A stretch of 64,000 bases of DNA from Marisediminicola sp040546025 (GTDB lineage: Bacteria > Actinomycetota > Actinomycetes > Actinomycetales > Microbacteriaceae). Of this stretch, positions 9,901 through 18,341 are shown piece after piece (position 1 is the first letter of the stretch; each line of letters begins with the position of its first letter). A program made the position numbers and the translations under genes. The notes under the pieces are model-generated. The model worked only from the letters and a program-made list of their open reading frames with translations. It searched no databases and had not been told where the DNA came from. The stretch lies in the NCBI RefSeq assembly GCF_040546025.1, contig NZ_JBEPNA010000001.1:1-64000 (forward strand), written 5' to 3'.

Positions 9901-10413
9901 GAGTACGAGGCGCACGGACTCTCCCGTGCTGACGCCGAGCCGGTGCAGCTGGTCGCCGTACGCGGCGAGCTGCAGCAGCGAGGTGATCTTCGCCGAGCGT
10001 GCGAGTTTGGTGTCGTGCACCTCATAGACGCCGTCACCGAGGTGCACGATGAAGTCGGCGAACCCGAGAAAGGTGCCGTCGAAGAAGGTGGCCTGGAAGA
10101 CGACGTCGGCGCGGTCGGCGAACGCCCGCTCGGTCGCGGCGGCGGCGGCCTCGAGTGCGCCAGGGACCCGGATGTCTGGTCGTTCGATCTCGACGACGCC
10201 GGCGCCGAACTTCACTCTGAACGCCTCGAGCACGCGCTTCTCGTGCACATCCCCCAGCTCCGCGGCCCGGGTGAGCATCGCATCCGGCTTCTCAACGACC
10301 TTCGGAGTGCGGCCGAGCTTGGCATCGAGGGCACGGAGGAACGCGAATTCGCAGTGGGAGGCGGTGGTGAGATCGCTTGCGCTTGTGACGGCGCGGTCAT
10401 CCAGGAGGAACAT
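6943..10413 (-). CDS. Fe-S RecB-like nuclease fused to SF1 helicase (TM0106-type)
   Basis: 1156-aa three-part protein. Residues about 1-230 are a RecB/Cas4-like nuclease: motif II FADFIV, motif III EVHDTK, and Cys21 plus Cys219-x2-Cys222-x2-Cys225, the one-plus-three pattern of Fe-S nucleases. Residues about 305-560 carry an RNase H-like/exonuclease fold starting FFDFEGD (D314, E316). The C-terminal half is an SF1 helicase with GPPGTGKT (781-788), VIDEAG (D891-E892), and the late motifs DKFQGHE and NVAISRAQ. Family precedent suggests DNA processing or repair; the substrate is unknown. The start is set at ATG 10413 because TAGCGT lies 7 nt upstream; a longer reading to 10602 would overlap the neighbour's promoter. 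Divergent from the SNF2 gene. Confidence 0.88.
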   Translation of the reverse strand: MFLLDDRAVTSASDLTTASHCEFAFLRALDAKLGRTPKVVEKPDAMLTRAAELGDVHEKRVLEAFRVKFGAGVVEIERPDIRVPGALEAAAAATERAFADRADVVFQATFFDGTFLGFADFIVHLGDGVYEVHDTKLARSAKITSLLQLAAYGDQLHRLGVSTGESVRLVLGDGRVSEHRLRDILPVYLNRRARLARLVEERLAADRAVAWGDTRYSACGACDTCTPEVEASHDVLLVAGMRLTQRKRLREGGITTIEQLAAASAPVAGLADATLASLRAQAKLQLDGALSYDVFNPSALAALPTPDAGDIFFDFEGDPLYSENGGPEWGIDYLFGLVEAPGQGGSTPFRAFWAHTHEEERQALIDFLDYLRERRRRHPAMHIYHYASYERTHLLSLAARHGVGEDDIDNLLREHVLVDLFPIVKKSLRVGSRSYSIKKLEPLYMGDHLRHGVDKAADSIAEYALSRELSARGETDVASAKLADIADYNEYDCVSTLRLRDWLLARAAEAGTPLASPQDLELDPALIENVVREPSPVYLALAAAVAEIPPVDRTADDTAIALASAAIDYHRREGKKFWQEHFDRLRNPIEQWCDTRDVLVVDADSTTVHRDWGLAPRARNESRVLAIRGEVAPGSSLKVGHKPYLVYDEPFPPIEQSSEPGARYAHARAEITAIEDDIFYLTERLANGAPAYDELPMALTPGTPPNPGSQVEAIAEWGESVLDALPGMLSDAALDILRRRPPRGELATLAAIAADSRGGEITAAIRDSLLGIDHSYLAVQGPPGTGKTYTGSRVIADLAVNHGWRIGVVAQSHATVEHMLEAVVKAGVDKHLVGKKPKDKTDATAVPWTRLDPKDFATFTAQEGFVLGGTAWDFSNPARVPRGSLDLLVIDEAGQFSLASTIASAVAATRMLLLGDPQQLPQVSQGTHPEPVDVSALGWLADGHQVLPPEFGFFLAKTHRLHPALCAPVSRLSYEDKLLSVAVERHLDGIDPGLHPVPVHHTLNSTSSIEEADRVVEIAQSLLGRPWVTGQRAGEPAASPVPLSESDLIVVAPYNAQVDLIRQRLQHAGLRAIPVGTVDKFQGHEAAVAIVSLAASSAEEVPRGLEFLLMPNRLNVAISRAQWAAYLLYSPALTEHLPTNVTVLARLSAFIELVRS

Positions 10414-10561
10414 GATGGCAACGCTAGCGCGCACCACCGACGCCGCGGGATGCCCGCGCGTGACCAGGATGACTGTGTCTCTGAGCGAGTCGGGCGAATC
10501 CCGGCACGGTCGCCGTGCGACCTGCGCAACCGGTACCGCGCGGCCGTGAGAGCATGGGCGG

Positions 10562-13500
10562 ATGCCGAAGCCCTCCTGGAAGGCGGCCCTCGAGGCGCTC
10601 ACCGCTCACGAGACGGCGGTGCCCGGCGCACATTCCATCGATGGCATACGCGGTCGCACGGCGATGGCGTTGCAGTTCGAGCTGCGTGAGCTGACGCCCC
10701 GCACACCGGACCGCTGGAACGGACCGACCGCGAAGAAGGCCGCGCCGACCTGGACCGGCCACGCCGACTACCGGCTCGCGGTGCGCCCCGTGATCCGCAG
10801 CGGCACCACCGGGTGGACCAAGTCGACCCTGACCTGGGCGAATGTCACCCACCAGCTCAACCGTCTCGCCCTCGATCCGCATCAGCACCGCTGGTTCTGC
10901 CAGTTCGTGCCGCTGCATCGCGCGAGCACCGAGGCGCAGCTCGGGCAGGAGGTCGACTGGCTGTACCTCGACGACTTCGCGAGCCCGCTGCTCTGGCACC
11001 TGCTCGGGGAGGCGCGTCGGCTCGGCATCGAGCTCGTCTCGACGACCAAGGGCGTGAGTGTTCTCGTCGGCGCCGAGGCCGAGGTGACGCTGGATGCCGT
11101 GCGCGTCGCTGCCGCAACCGCCCCCGACGCACCAGCCACCGGCCTGCAGCTCGTACCCCGCGTCACGATTGACTCCCGCACCCACGCCATCGCGGCGACC
11201 GCGGCGATCGGCGACCACGGTGTCTACTGCTACGAGGCCGGAATCGAGGGCGCGCCCAGCCGGAGCACCGGGCCGGGTACAGGTCGGGCGGCAGCGCCGA
11301 ACCGCGGCGCCGCCTTCGTGCTCGCCCCGACGCGGGAGCGACTGTCGCCGGAGCAGCGCCGTCTCGTGGGCGACGCGCGCACGCTCACCGTGCCGGCCGG
11401 CGAGGTCGAGGAGTTCCTCGGCGACTACTATCCGCGCATGCGCCGGTCGATCCCGATCGCCAGCTCCGACGGCTCGGTCGGATTCCCGCCGCCTGCCGCC
11501 CCCGTGCTGGTCCTCACCGCGACGTTCGAGCCCAAACAGACCCTGCGGCTCGCCTGGCATCTCGAATACGCCGAGGGTCGAGAGGCGAGGCGGATGCCGC
11601 TGCCGGCGCTCTCCGAGCCAGCATCCGGCACCGAGAGGGACACCGCCGCCGAACACGACCTCCTCGACCGGGCCGGCCGGCAACTCGCGGCATCCGCCCT
11701 CGACTACGCGCCAGAGGCCGCAGTGACGCCGACGCTGTCCACCGGCATCCTGCGCGGCATCGACGCCGCCGAATTCTGCACCCACGCCCTGCCCGCGCTC
11801 GAGGCCCTCGACGGAGTGCGGGTCGACGCCGTGGGGGAGCGCCCCGACTACCGGGAGCTCACCGCCACACCGCGCCTGACCTTCCGCACCGTCGAGAGTG
11901 ACCATCGGGACTGGTTCGACCTCGGTGTCGTCGTCACGATCGACGGGCGCGACGTGCCGTTCGGCCCGCTCTTCCGGGCGCTCGCGAAGGGCAAGACGAA
12001 GCTGCTGCTCATCGACCACAGCTACCTGTCGCTGCGGCAGCCGATCTTCGAACGGCTGCTCGACCTCATCGCCGAGGCTCGCGCGCTGCCCGAATGGGAG
12101 ACCGGGGTGCGCATCAGCCGCTACCAGGCGAGCCTCTGGTCCGACTTCGAGGATCTCGCCGAGGAGACCGAGCAGGCCGCGAGCTGGCGCGCGGCCGTGT
12201 CGGCGCTCGGCGCGCAGGGGACCGTGGATGCCGTGCCGCTGCCGACCGGCCTGCGCGCCACCCTGCGCCCGTACCAGGTGCAGGGTTTCGAGTGGCTCGC
12301 ATTCCTCTGGCGGCATGGGCTCGGCGGCATCCTCGCCGACGACATGGGGCTCGGCAAGACGCTGCAGGCGCTCGCGCTGATCCTGCACGCGCGGGAGCCG
12401 GCGGATGCGGCGGCGGCCTCAGCGGATGCGCCCGTCGCGCGTGACGCGGCGCCACCCGTGACCGCGCCCCCGTTCCTCGTCGTCGCCCCGGCATCCGTCG
12501 TCGCGAACTGGGCGCTGGAGGCCGCCCGCTTCACGCCGGGCCTTGTCGTCCACACGATCGGCAGCACCCAGGCGACGAGCGGCACCGCGCTCGCGGAGGC
12601 GATCGCGGGAGCGGACATCGTCGTCACCTCGTACACGCTCTTCCGGCTGGACTTCGAGGCGTACCAGGCGAGCGCGTGGGCCGGGCTGATCCTCGACGAG
12701 GCGCAGTTCGTCAAAAACCACGCCTCCCGGCTGCACGAGTGCGCCCGCGACCTCGGCGCCCCGTTCAAGCTCGCGATCACCGGCACGCCGATGGAGAACC
12801 ACCTGCTCGAGCTCTGGTCGCTGTTCGCGGTCACGGCGCCGGGACTGTTCCCGTCGGCGCGGCTGTTCACCGAGCAGTTCCGCAACCCGATCGAGAACGG
12901 CGGCAGCCCGGAGGCGCTCGCGAGGCTGCGCCGTCGCATCCGTCCGCTCATGCTGCGCCGCACGAAGGCGCTCGTCGCGACGGAGCTGCCGGCCAAGCAG
13001 GAACAGGAGCTGCGCATCGAGCTCAGCCCCGCCCATCAGCAGCTCTACGACACGTTCCTGCAGCGCGAGCGGCAGAAGCTCATGGGGCTGATCGACGACA
13101 TCGACCGCAACCGCATCATCTTCTTCCGCTCGCTGACCCTGCTGCGGATGCTGAGCCTCGACCCGTCGCTCATCGACGAGCAGTACGCCGGCATCGGCTC
13201 GCGCAAGCTCGACGCGTTGCTCGAGCAGCTCGACGACGTCGTCGCCGAGGGGCACCGGGCGCTCGTGTTCAGCCAGTTCACGTCGTTCCTCGGCAAGGCG
13301 GCGGCGCGGCTGGATGCTGCCGGGATCGAGTACTGCTACCTCGACGGGTCGAGCACGCGGCGCGCCGAGATCGTGGAGCGGTTCAAGGCGGGGGCGGCTC
13401 CGGTGTTCCTGATCAGCCTCAAGGCCGGCGGGTTCGGGCTCAACCTCACCGAGGCCGACTACGTGTTCCTGCTCGACCCGTGGTGGAACCCCGCGACCGA

Positions 13501-13705
13501 GACGCAGGCGGTGGACCGCACCCACCGCATCGGGCAGACCCGCAACGTGATGGTCTACCGGCTCGTCGCGGCGGGCACGATCGAGGAGAAGGTAGTGGCG
13601 CTGGGGCAGCGCAAGGCGCAGCTGTTCGACTCGGTGCTCGACGACGGTGCCGAGTTCGGCGAGTCACTCACGGCCGACGACATCCGCGGGCTGCTCGAGG
13701 AGTAG
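10562..13705 (+). CDS. SNF2/RapA-family DEAD/DEAH-box ATPase
   Basis: 1047 aa. The N-terminal about 540 residues are a poorly conserved region seen in bacterial SNF2 proteins; I see no Cys-rich SWIM finger, which is often present. The motor follows: motif I DDMGLGKT (593-600), motif II LDEAQF (D712-E713), motif III TGTPMEN, then the second RecA lobe with LDGSSTRR, SLKAGGFGLN and the terminal HRIGQTRNV. These proteins translocate on double-stranded DNA and remodel protein-DNA or RNA polymerase complexes. GAGCAT at 10550-10555 sits 6 nt before the ATG. The neighbouring divergent gene encodes a nuclease-helicase, so a shared DNA-repair role is plausible but unproven. Confidence 0.92.
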   Translation: MPKPSWKAALEALTAHETAVPGAHSIDGIRGRTAMALQFELRELTPRTPDRWNGPTAKKAAPTWTGHADYRLAVRPVIRSGTTGWTKSTLTWANVTHQLNRLALDPHQHRWFCQFVPLHRASTEAQLGQEVDWLYLDDFASPLLWHLLGEARRLGIELVSTTKGVSVLVGAEAEVTLDAVRVAAATAPDAPATGLQLVPRVTIDSRTHAIAATAAIGDHGVYCYEAGIEGAPSRSTGPGTGRAAAPNRGAAFVLAPTRERLSPEQRRLVGDARTLTVPAGEVEEFLGDYYPRMRRSIPIASSDGSVGFPPPAAPVLVLTATFEPKQTLRLAWHLEYAEGREARRMPLPALSEPASGTERDTAAEHDLLDRAGRQLAASALDYAPEAAVTPTLSTGILRGIDAAEFCTHALPALEALDGVRVDAVGERPDYRELTATPRLTFRTVESDHRDWFDLGVVVTIDGRDVPFGPLFRALAKGKTKLLLIDHSYLSLRQPIFERLLDLIAEARALPEWETGVRISRYQASLWSDFEDLAEETEQAASWRAAVSALGAQGTVDAVPLPTGLRATLRPYQVQGFEWLAFLWRHGLGGILADDMGLGKTLQALALILHAREPADAAAASADAPVARDAAPPVTAPPFLVVAPASVVANWALEAARFTPGLVVHTIGSTQATSGTALAEAIAGADIVVTSYTLFRLDFEAYQASAWAGLILDEAQFVKNHASRLHECARDLGAPFKLAITGTPMENHLLELWSLFAVTAPGLFPSARLFTEQFRNPIENGGSPEALARLRRRIRPLMLRRTKALVATELPAKQEQELRIELSPAHQQLYDTFLQRERQKLMGLIDDIDRNRIIFFRSLTLLRMLSLDPSLIDEQYAGIGSRKLDALLEQLDDVVAEGHRALVFSQFTSFLGKAAARLDAAGIEYCYLDGSSTRRAEIVERFKAGAAPVFLISLKAGGFGLNLTEADYVFLLDPWWNPATETQAVDRTHRIGQTRNVMVYRLVAAGTIEEKVVALGQRKAQLFDSVLDDGAEFGESLTADDIRGLLEE

Positions 13706-14185
13706 GCGGGCGGGTGCTCACCCGCGGCGGGTCCGCGCCCGCGGGCGCGTGCGTCCGCGCGCCGAGTGTGCCTGTTGGTGCCGAGTGTGCCCGGTCGATC
13801 AGGCACTCTCGGCGCGTCTGGGCACAGTCGGCGCGAAGGTTGCTCTGGTGCGCGGCGGCGTCGCCGAGCTGGTGCCGAGTTGGTGCCGAGTGTGCCTGTT
13901 GGTGCCGAGTGTGCCTGTTGGTGCCGAGTGTGCCTGATCGACCGGGCACTCTCGGCGCGTCTGGGCACAGTCGGCGCGAAGTGGGGCGATCTGCCTGCTG
14001 CTGAGCGCACCCGACGTCTGGCGCCGAGGACATCTTGCGCCGAGGTCGCGTGGCGGCCGTGCATGTTCGGCACGCCATTGAGAGTACGCATGTTGGCTCC
14101 TCGGATTCACTGGGAGCAGCCGAAACGCGTACTTTCGGCGAGTTAGCGCTGGGCCGTGCCGTCGGCGCCGCAATCCCGCGGATGC
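13706..14185. repeat. gene-free region with two copies of palindromic repeat family B
   Basis: 480 bp between convergent genes with no credible ORF. It holds repeats of the core GCCGAGTGTGCC and its near-complement GGCACTCTCGGCG. One unit lies at about 13761-13838 and a second at about 13878-13981. In each, direct copies of TTGGTGCCGAGTGTGCC are followed by a GATC-containing turn and then GGCACTCTCGGCGCGTC and GGGCACAGTCGGCGCGAAG. The arms can pair as long hairpins. Related elements occur near 27.3 and 49.7 kb. The remainder, 13985-14185, is unique GC-rich sequence with no clear signal. Confidence 0.85.
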
Positions 14186-14806
14186 TCAGGCGCGGCGGCT
14201 CTTCGACGGCGCGGTGAGCCAGGGCCGCAGCATCCGCGTCACGAGGGGAAGCACCCAGTAGGCCATGATTGGCGTGAGAACCAGCGTTGTGACAAGCACC
14301 TTGGCGAGCGTCCACAGGTCGTCCCAGCCCGGGATGAACGCGACCGCGAGCAGCGTGAACGCCAGGTTGACCGGGAAGAAGCCGAGCCAGATGCTCACGG
14401 CTTGCTTCCAGCGCGGGGGCCGCGCCTCGCCCTGGCCGGCCTGCATCGCGCGGAGGTCGAGGGCGGCGGTCGGGGTGTCGAACCAGCCCTCGATGCCGGT
14501 GCGTCGGCGAACCTGGCGGTCCTCGACGAGCCCGGTCCCGGTCTCGAGCCACTCGGCGCGCTGGGCGGAGGTGTCCCAGGCGTCGAGCGTCGCGGCATCC
14601 TGGAAACGGTAGAGCATGTGCCACTCGCGGGAGCCCGCCGAGGTGCGCACCCAGCCGGAGCCGAGGAATCCGGGCCAGGTGCTCGCGAGCCGGACGCCGG
14701 CCTGCACCCATCGGGTCACGTCGGGAACCCGCTCGGGGTCGACGTTGCGTGTGATCGACACGGTGACGGGGGAGGACGAAGGGAAGCCTGCTCGTGGCGC
14801 GCTCAT
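14186..14806 (-). CDS. membrane-anchored antibiotic biosynthesis monooxygenase (ABM) domain protein
   Basis: 206 aa. Residues about 15-115 resemble an ABM/dimeric alpha-beta barrel domain: VTVSITRNVDPERVPDVTRW, then a strand with REWHMLYRFQDAATLDAW. After a Pro/basic linker come two hydrophobic segments (VSIWLGFFPVNLAFTLLAV and a second ending LTPIMAYWVLPLV), so the protein is probably anchored in the membrane with the ABM domain in the cytoplasm. This ABM plus two-helix layout recurs in bacterial proteins of unknown substrate. The start at 14806 follows AATACT with a 6-nt gap. Upstream in-frame codons to 15043 run through repeat DNA and are not used. Confidence 0.75.
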   Translation of the reverse strand: MSAPRAGFPSSSPVTVSITRNVDPERVPDVTRWVQAGVRLASTWPGFLGSGWVRTSAGSREWHMLYRFQDAATLDAWDTSAQRAEWLETGTGLVEDRQVRRRTGIEGWFDTPTAALDLRAMQAGQGEARPPRWKQAVSIWLGFFPVNLAFTLLAVAFIPGWDDLWTLAKVLVTTLVLTPIMAYWVLPLVTRMLRPWLTAPSKSRRA

Positions 14807-14927
14807 GAGACCAGTATTCGCGGTGGAGGTTTCGGGGCGGTAACGCGCACACCGGGCCGTCGGGCTCTCGCAGCCGGCAGCCGCACCGTACGCTGGTGTC
14901 GCCGCCAGCCGCGCCGTGCTCGTGTCG

Positions 14928-14989
14928 CCGCCAGCCGAGGCACCCCTCGCTCGCGCGGCCGCCAGCCGACGCACCCCTCGCTCGCGCGG
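14928..14989. repeat. 31-bp tandem duplication
   Basis: Two adjacent 31-bp copies (14928-14958 and 14959-14989) differing at one base. Each begins CCGCCAGCCGA and ends CTCGCTCGCGCGG. It lies directly upstream of the degenerate family A palindrome. Confidence 0.85.
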
Positions 14990-14991
14990 CC

Positions 14992-15037
14992 GTTGTTCAC
15001 TCGCGCTGCAGAAATCGCACCCGCATGAATGAACAAC
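14992..15037. repeat. degenerate copy of palindromic repeat family A
   Basis: Begins GTTGTTCACTCGCG, contains the family core AATCGCACCCGCATGA, and ends TGAACAAC. It keeps the outer inverted repeat (TTGTTCA/TGAACAA) and the loop of the two good copies near 27.2 and 27.6 kb, but the middle of the stem has decayed. Confidence 0.6.
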
Positions 15038-15059
15038 GATCACGCGAACCGCGAGGCCC

Positions 15060-16379
15060 TCAGAACCAGATACTCAGCCAGGGGGCGACCGCGCTGCGGA
15101 AGGCCGCGTCGATGGCATCCGCGGATCCCGGCCGCAGCTCGGTGATCCGCCCCGCCCGCTCGAGCACCGCCGCGGAGACGCCGCCGAGGTACAGCGCGCC
15201 CAGCTCGGCGACACCCAGCGCGACCGCGGCCGCGCCATCCGGAGCCTCTCCGTCGAGCGGGGACACAACCCCGGTGCCGTCGGCGGCGACGTCGAGCAGA
15301 AAGCGACCGTGAGCGAAGCCGAGTGGATCGCTCACCTCGAGCGCGATGCGGCAGGGCGCGCGGTACCGGCGGGCCTCGAGCGCACCCTTCACATCGAGGA
15401 TGCGGGTCCACAGGTGGTCCTGCTCGTCGTCCTTCTTGGCGGAGCGGAAGTCGGTCAACTGCCAGACCATGGGCTCATCGACCCGGCGCAGCGGCGCGGC
15501 GACCGTCGACACGAGGTCGATTTCGAGCAGGTAGTGCCACAGCCCCACGTAGGCGTCGTCCGTCGCGGTGGCCAGATACTCCACGTTGAGGGTCTGGGCC
15601 GAGAAGTCGGGGTTCGGTTGCGTGAACGAGTAGATCGCGAAGCCCTGCGGCACACCGTCGGCGTCGTCGTAGCGCACCGCGCGCAGCAACTTTTTGCGGT
15701 CCGGGTCGCCGGCGAGCCCGAACAGCCGGTCCCAGAGGTGCCCGCGCAGGTCGATCTCGCCCGGCCCGTTCAGCCGGATCCGCTCCATGATGGCCTGCCC
15801 GTCCTCGCGCGCCCGCTCGAGCGGAACCATGTGGATGCGACCGGATGCCGCCGGCCCCGCCCACTTCGCCTTGCGGGTATTGATCTTCCAGTCGGCCGCA
15901 AATACCGACGGTGCGAAACCGAAGCGGCCGTAGATCGTCGCCTCCGACACCGTGAGGATCGCGACGGCGACGCCGAGGCGCCGCGCCGTGCGCAGCTCCG
16001 CCGTCAGCATCGCGCTCGCAATGCCGCGCCGCCGGTGGGTCGACGCGACGGTGACGGCACTGATCGCCCACGCCGAGGTGTCCGTCCCGCCGGGCACGGT
16101 GAGCCGTGCCAGCCACGAACTCACCGTCGCGACGGGCGATGCGGAGTCGGCGGCCGAGTCGTCGTAGACGCCGGTCGTGCGGCGGTCGGCGAGCCCCCGA
16201 ATCTGGGCCGCGAGGGACTCCGCCGACGGTCTCGGCTGGTGGAACCCGCGGGAATCGGCCTCGAGCCAGTGCCCGAAGGCGGCCCCGTCGCTCGTGTCGA
16301 CCAGGTGTAGACGCAGCCCGCCCGCGCGCATCCGTTCGGCTGATTCGTCGTCGATCGGAAGACTCAGGTACTCGGTCAT
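15060..16379 (-). CDS. Eis-like GNAT N-acetyltransferase
   Basis: 439 aa, the size of the mycobacterial Eis family. The N-terminal GNAT lobe has the acetyl-CoA pyrophosphate loop THRRRGIASAM, followed by the family stretch LTVSEATIYGRFGFAPS. A second GNAT-like lobe and a C-terminal SCP2-like domain follow, ending in SIWF; a C-terminal aromatic carboxylate is a known Eis catalytic feature. Eis enzymes acetylate amines of aminoglycosides and proteins, but the natural substrate here is unknown. TAGCCT (complement of 16386-16391) lies 6 nt before the ATG, so a leaderless message is likely. The gene is divergent from the sigma-like gene. Confidence 0.88.
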   Translation of the reverse strand: MTEYLSLPIDDESAERMRAGGLRLHLVDTSDGAAFGHWLEADSRGFHQPRPSAESLAAQIRGLADRRTTGVYDDSAADSASPVATVSSWLARLTVPGGTDTSAWAISAVTVASTHRRRGIASAMLTAELRTARRLGVAVAILTVSEATIYGRFGFAPSVFAADWKINTRKAKWAGPAASGRIHMVPLERAREDGQAIMERIRLNGPGEIDLRGHLWDRLFGLAGDPDRKKLLRAVRYDDADGVPQGFAIYSFTQPNPDFSAQTLNVEYLATATDDAYVGLWHYLLEIDLVSTVAAPLRRVDEPMVWQLTDFRSAKKDDEQDHLWTRILDVKGALEARRYRAPCRIALEVSDPLGFAHGRFLLDVAADGTGVVSPLDGEAPDGAAAVALGVAELGALYLGGVSAAVLERAGRITELRPGSADAIDAAFRSAVAPWLSIWF

Positions 16380-16642
16380 GGTTTCAGGCTACTGGCAGGA
16401 GTACTCTGGCCCCGGAGCAGGATTCGACTCCATCAGGACCGCAGAGGGGTCACGATCGGAGCCGGATCCGGCCGCAGCCGGGACCCCGTTGCAACGCGCG
16501 CTGTTCGCGATCGCCGGGGGGAAAGTTCGCGGGCAGTGCGCATCTCGGCAACCGGACCATACGAATTCACGCGCATTCGTCGCGCGTAGCGGCTTTGCGC
16601 GCATAATTGAGTAAGCCTGCAGCCCGGACCCCGCTGTCAGAC

Positions 16643-17017
16643 GTGAACTTTTCACGATTGTCCCGGGGGTGGGTTATCAGCGAGCAAATTACTGAGACCG
16701 TCGATCAACGAGCGGCGACGGGATTGCTCGAGCAGTTACTCATTCGCGCCGGCCACGGCGACCAGACTGCCTTCGCGCTGGTCTACGACCTCACCGTGCG
16801 GGACGTGCTCGCGCTCGTGCGCCGATTCACGATCGACGACGCGCTCGCGAACGACATCGTGCGGGACGTGTTCGTTGCTATCTGGCAGGCGGCCCCGCTC
16901 GGCGAGCGGTACCGCGGCTGGGCCGCGCTGTGGATCCTCGTCCTCACGCACACCTGCGTGCTGGAGCGCCTGCGGGCCGAGGACGGCAGGGCAGTGGCCG
17001 GGCCGGCGGGTGCTTGA
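16643..17017 (+). CDS. sigma-70 region 2-like protein without region 4 (truncated ECF sigma)
   Basis: About 124 aa from GTG 16643; TTG 16607 is a possible earlier start. Residues about 35-120 resemble ECF sigma region 2: GDQTAFALVYDLTVRDVLAL, then RRFTIDDALANDIVRDVFVAIW, then YRGWAALWILVLTHTCVLERLR. The region that contacts the -35 element (sigma 4) is absent, because the reading frame ends 8 nt before the aminopeptidase ATG. It could be a decayed sigma factor, or a stand-alone sigma-2 module acting in concert with another protein. No anti-sigma gene is nearby. The upstream 16380-16642 region is non-coding. Confidence 0.6.
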   Translation: MNFSRLSRGWVISEQITETVDQRAATGLLEQLLIRAGHGDQTAFALVYDLTVRDVLALVRRFTIDDALANDIVRDVFVAIWQAAPLGERYRGWAALWILVLTHTCVLERLRAEDGRAVAGPAGA

Positions 17018-17025
17018 ATGGCCAC

Positions 17026-18294
17026 ATGAGCGATTCGTTGGACCACCTGCACGACCTCGCCAACTTCGTGCGGGAATCCCCATCGTCGTTTCACGCGGTC
17101 GCCGAGTGCTCCAGGCGGCTCACGCACGCCGGATTCAGTGCCGTCGACGAGACGGATGCCTGGGCGGGCGGCGCGGGCAAGCGGTTCGTCATCCGCGACG
17201 GTGCCATCATCGCCTGGATCGAGCCCGCCTCGGCAACCGCGACGACCCCGTTCCGCATACTCGGCGCGCACACCGACTCGCCCGGATTCAAGCTCAAGCC
17301 GAAGCCGACGACGAGCTCGCACGGCTGGGTCCAGGCAGGGGTCGAGGTGTATGGCGGCCCGCTGTTCAACTCCTGGCTCGACCGCGAGCTGGAGTTCGCC
17401 GGCCGGCTCGTCTTCGACAACGGTTCGACCGTGCTCGTGCGCACCGGACCGTTCCTGCGGTTCCCCCAGCTGTCGGTGCACCTCGACCGTGCGGTCAACG
17501 AGGGGCTGAAGCTCGATCCACAGGTCCACCTCAACCCGGTGATCGGCGTCGGTGACCCGGCAGATGCCGATGTGGTCGACCACCTCGCGCAGCTCGCCGG
17601 CCGGCGCGGATCGGCCGTCGTCGGCTACGACATCGTTGTCGCCGACACCGCACCGCCCACGGTGTTCGGCATCGGTGGGCGCCTGTTCGCGTCGGGGCGG
17701 CTCGACAACCTCTCCTCGGTGCATTCCGGTCTGACCGCGCTGCTGCGAATGCCGGAGGACCCGGAGCGCATCCTCGTCTTCGCCGCCTTCGACCATGAGG
17801 AGGTCGGCTCGGCGACGCGGTCGGGGGCGAGCGGCCCGCTGTTGTCGGACGTGCTCGCGCGCATCAAGGAGGGTGTCTCGGTCTCGGACCAAGCGCGCGC
17901 GCTCGCCGCATCCTGGTGCTTGTCTGCCGACGCCGGGCACGCCGTGCACCCGAACTACCCCGAACGGCACGACCCCGCGAATCGCCCTGTCGTCGGCCGC
18001 GGGCCACTGCTGAAGATCAACCCGAACCAGCGGTACGCCACGGATGCGCTCGGTGCCGCCGAGTGGGCGCGCGCCTGCGGTCAGGCGGGGGTCGAGTACC
18101 AGGAGTTCGTCTCGAACAACTCGCTGCCGTGCGGCTCGACGATCGGGCCGCTCACCGCGACCAGGCTCGGTATCCGCACCATCGATGTCGGAATCGCGCT
18201 TCTGTCGATGCACTCCGCCCGCGAGCTCTGCGGCGTCGACGACCCCGCAGCGTTGACTGGCGCGATTGAGGCGTTCCTGGCACCGGTCGGCTGA
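17026..18294 (+). CDS. M18-family aspartyl aminopeptidase
   Basis: 422-aa cytoplasmic zinc aminopeptidase that trims acidic or neutral N-terminal residues from peptides; family members form dodecameric tetrahedra. Metal-site motifs are GAHTDSPG (H82, D84), FDHEEVGS, the histidine motif SADAGHAVHPNY and the terminal SMHSARE. Length matches the family. ATG 17026 is chosen because TTGAAT at 17014-17019 ends 6 nt upstream; the open frame extends to 16930 inside the sigma-like gene but has no support. The promoter therefore overlaps the 3' end of the preceding gene, so it can be transcribed independently. Confidence 0.93.
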   Translation: MSDSLDHLHDLANFVRESPSSFHAVAECSRRLTHAGFSAVDETDAWAGGAGKRFVIRDGAIIAWIEPASATATTPFRILGAHTDSPGFKLKPKPTTSSHGWVQAGVEVYGGPLFNSWLDRELEFAGRLVFDNGSTVLVRTGPFLRFPQLSVHLDRAVNEGLKLDPQVHLNPVIGVGDPADADVVDHLAQLAGRRGSAVVGYDIVVADTAPPTVFGIGGRLFASGRLDNLSSVHSGLTALLRMPEDPERILVFAAFDHEEVGSATRSGASGPLLSDVLARIKEGVSVSDQARALAASWCLSADAGHAVHPNYPERHDPANRPVVGRGPLLKINPNQRYATDALGAAEWARACGQAGVEYQEFVSNNSLPCGSTIGPLTATRLGIRTIDVGIALLSMHSARELCGVDDPAALTGAIEAFLAPVG

Positions 18295-18341
18295 CGGCGC
18301 GCGGCCGGGTGTGCGCTCGCCGGGGAAGGCCTCGGGCGCCC

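Noticed and set aside
13706..14185. ORFs of 60-180 codons through repeat family B
   Set aside because: They follow the repeats, change frame between copies, lack promoters and have no recognisable protein.
16380..16642. LexA or SOS box between the Eis-like gene and the sigma-like gene
   Set aside because: No palindrome of the GAAC-N4-GTTC type is present.
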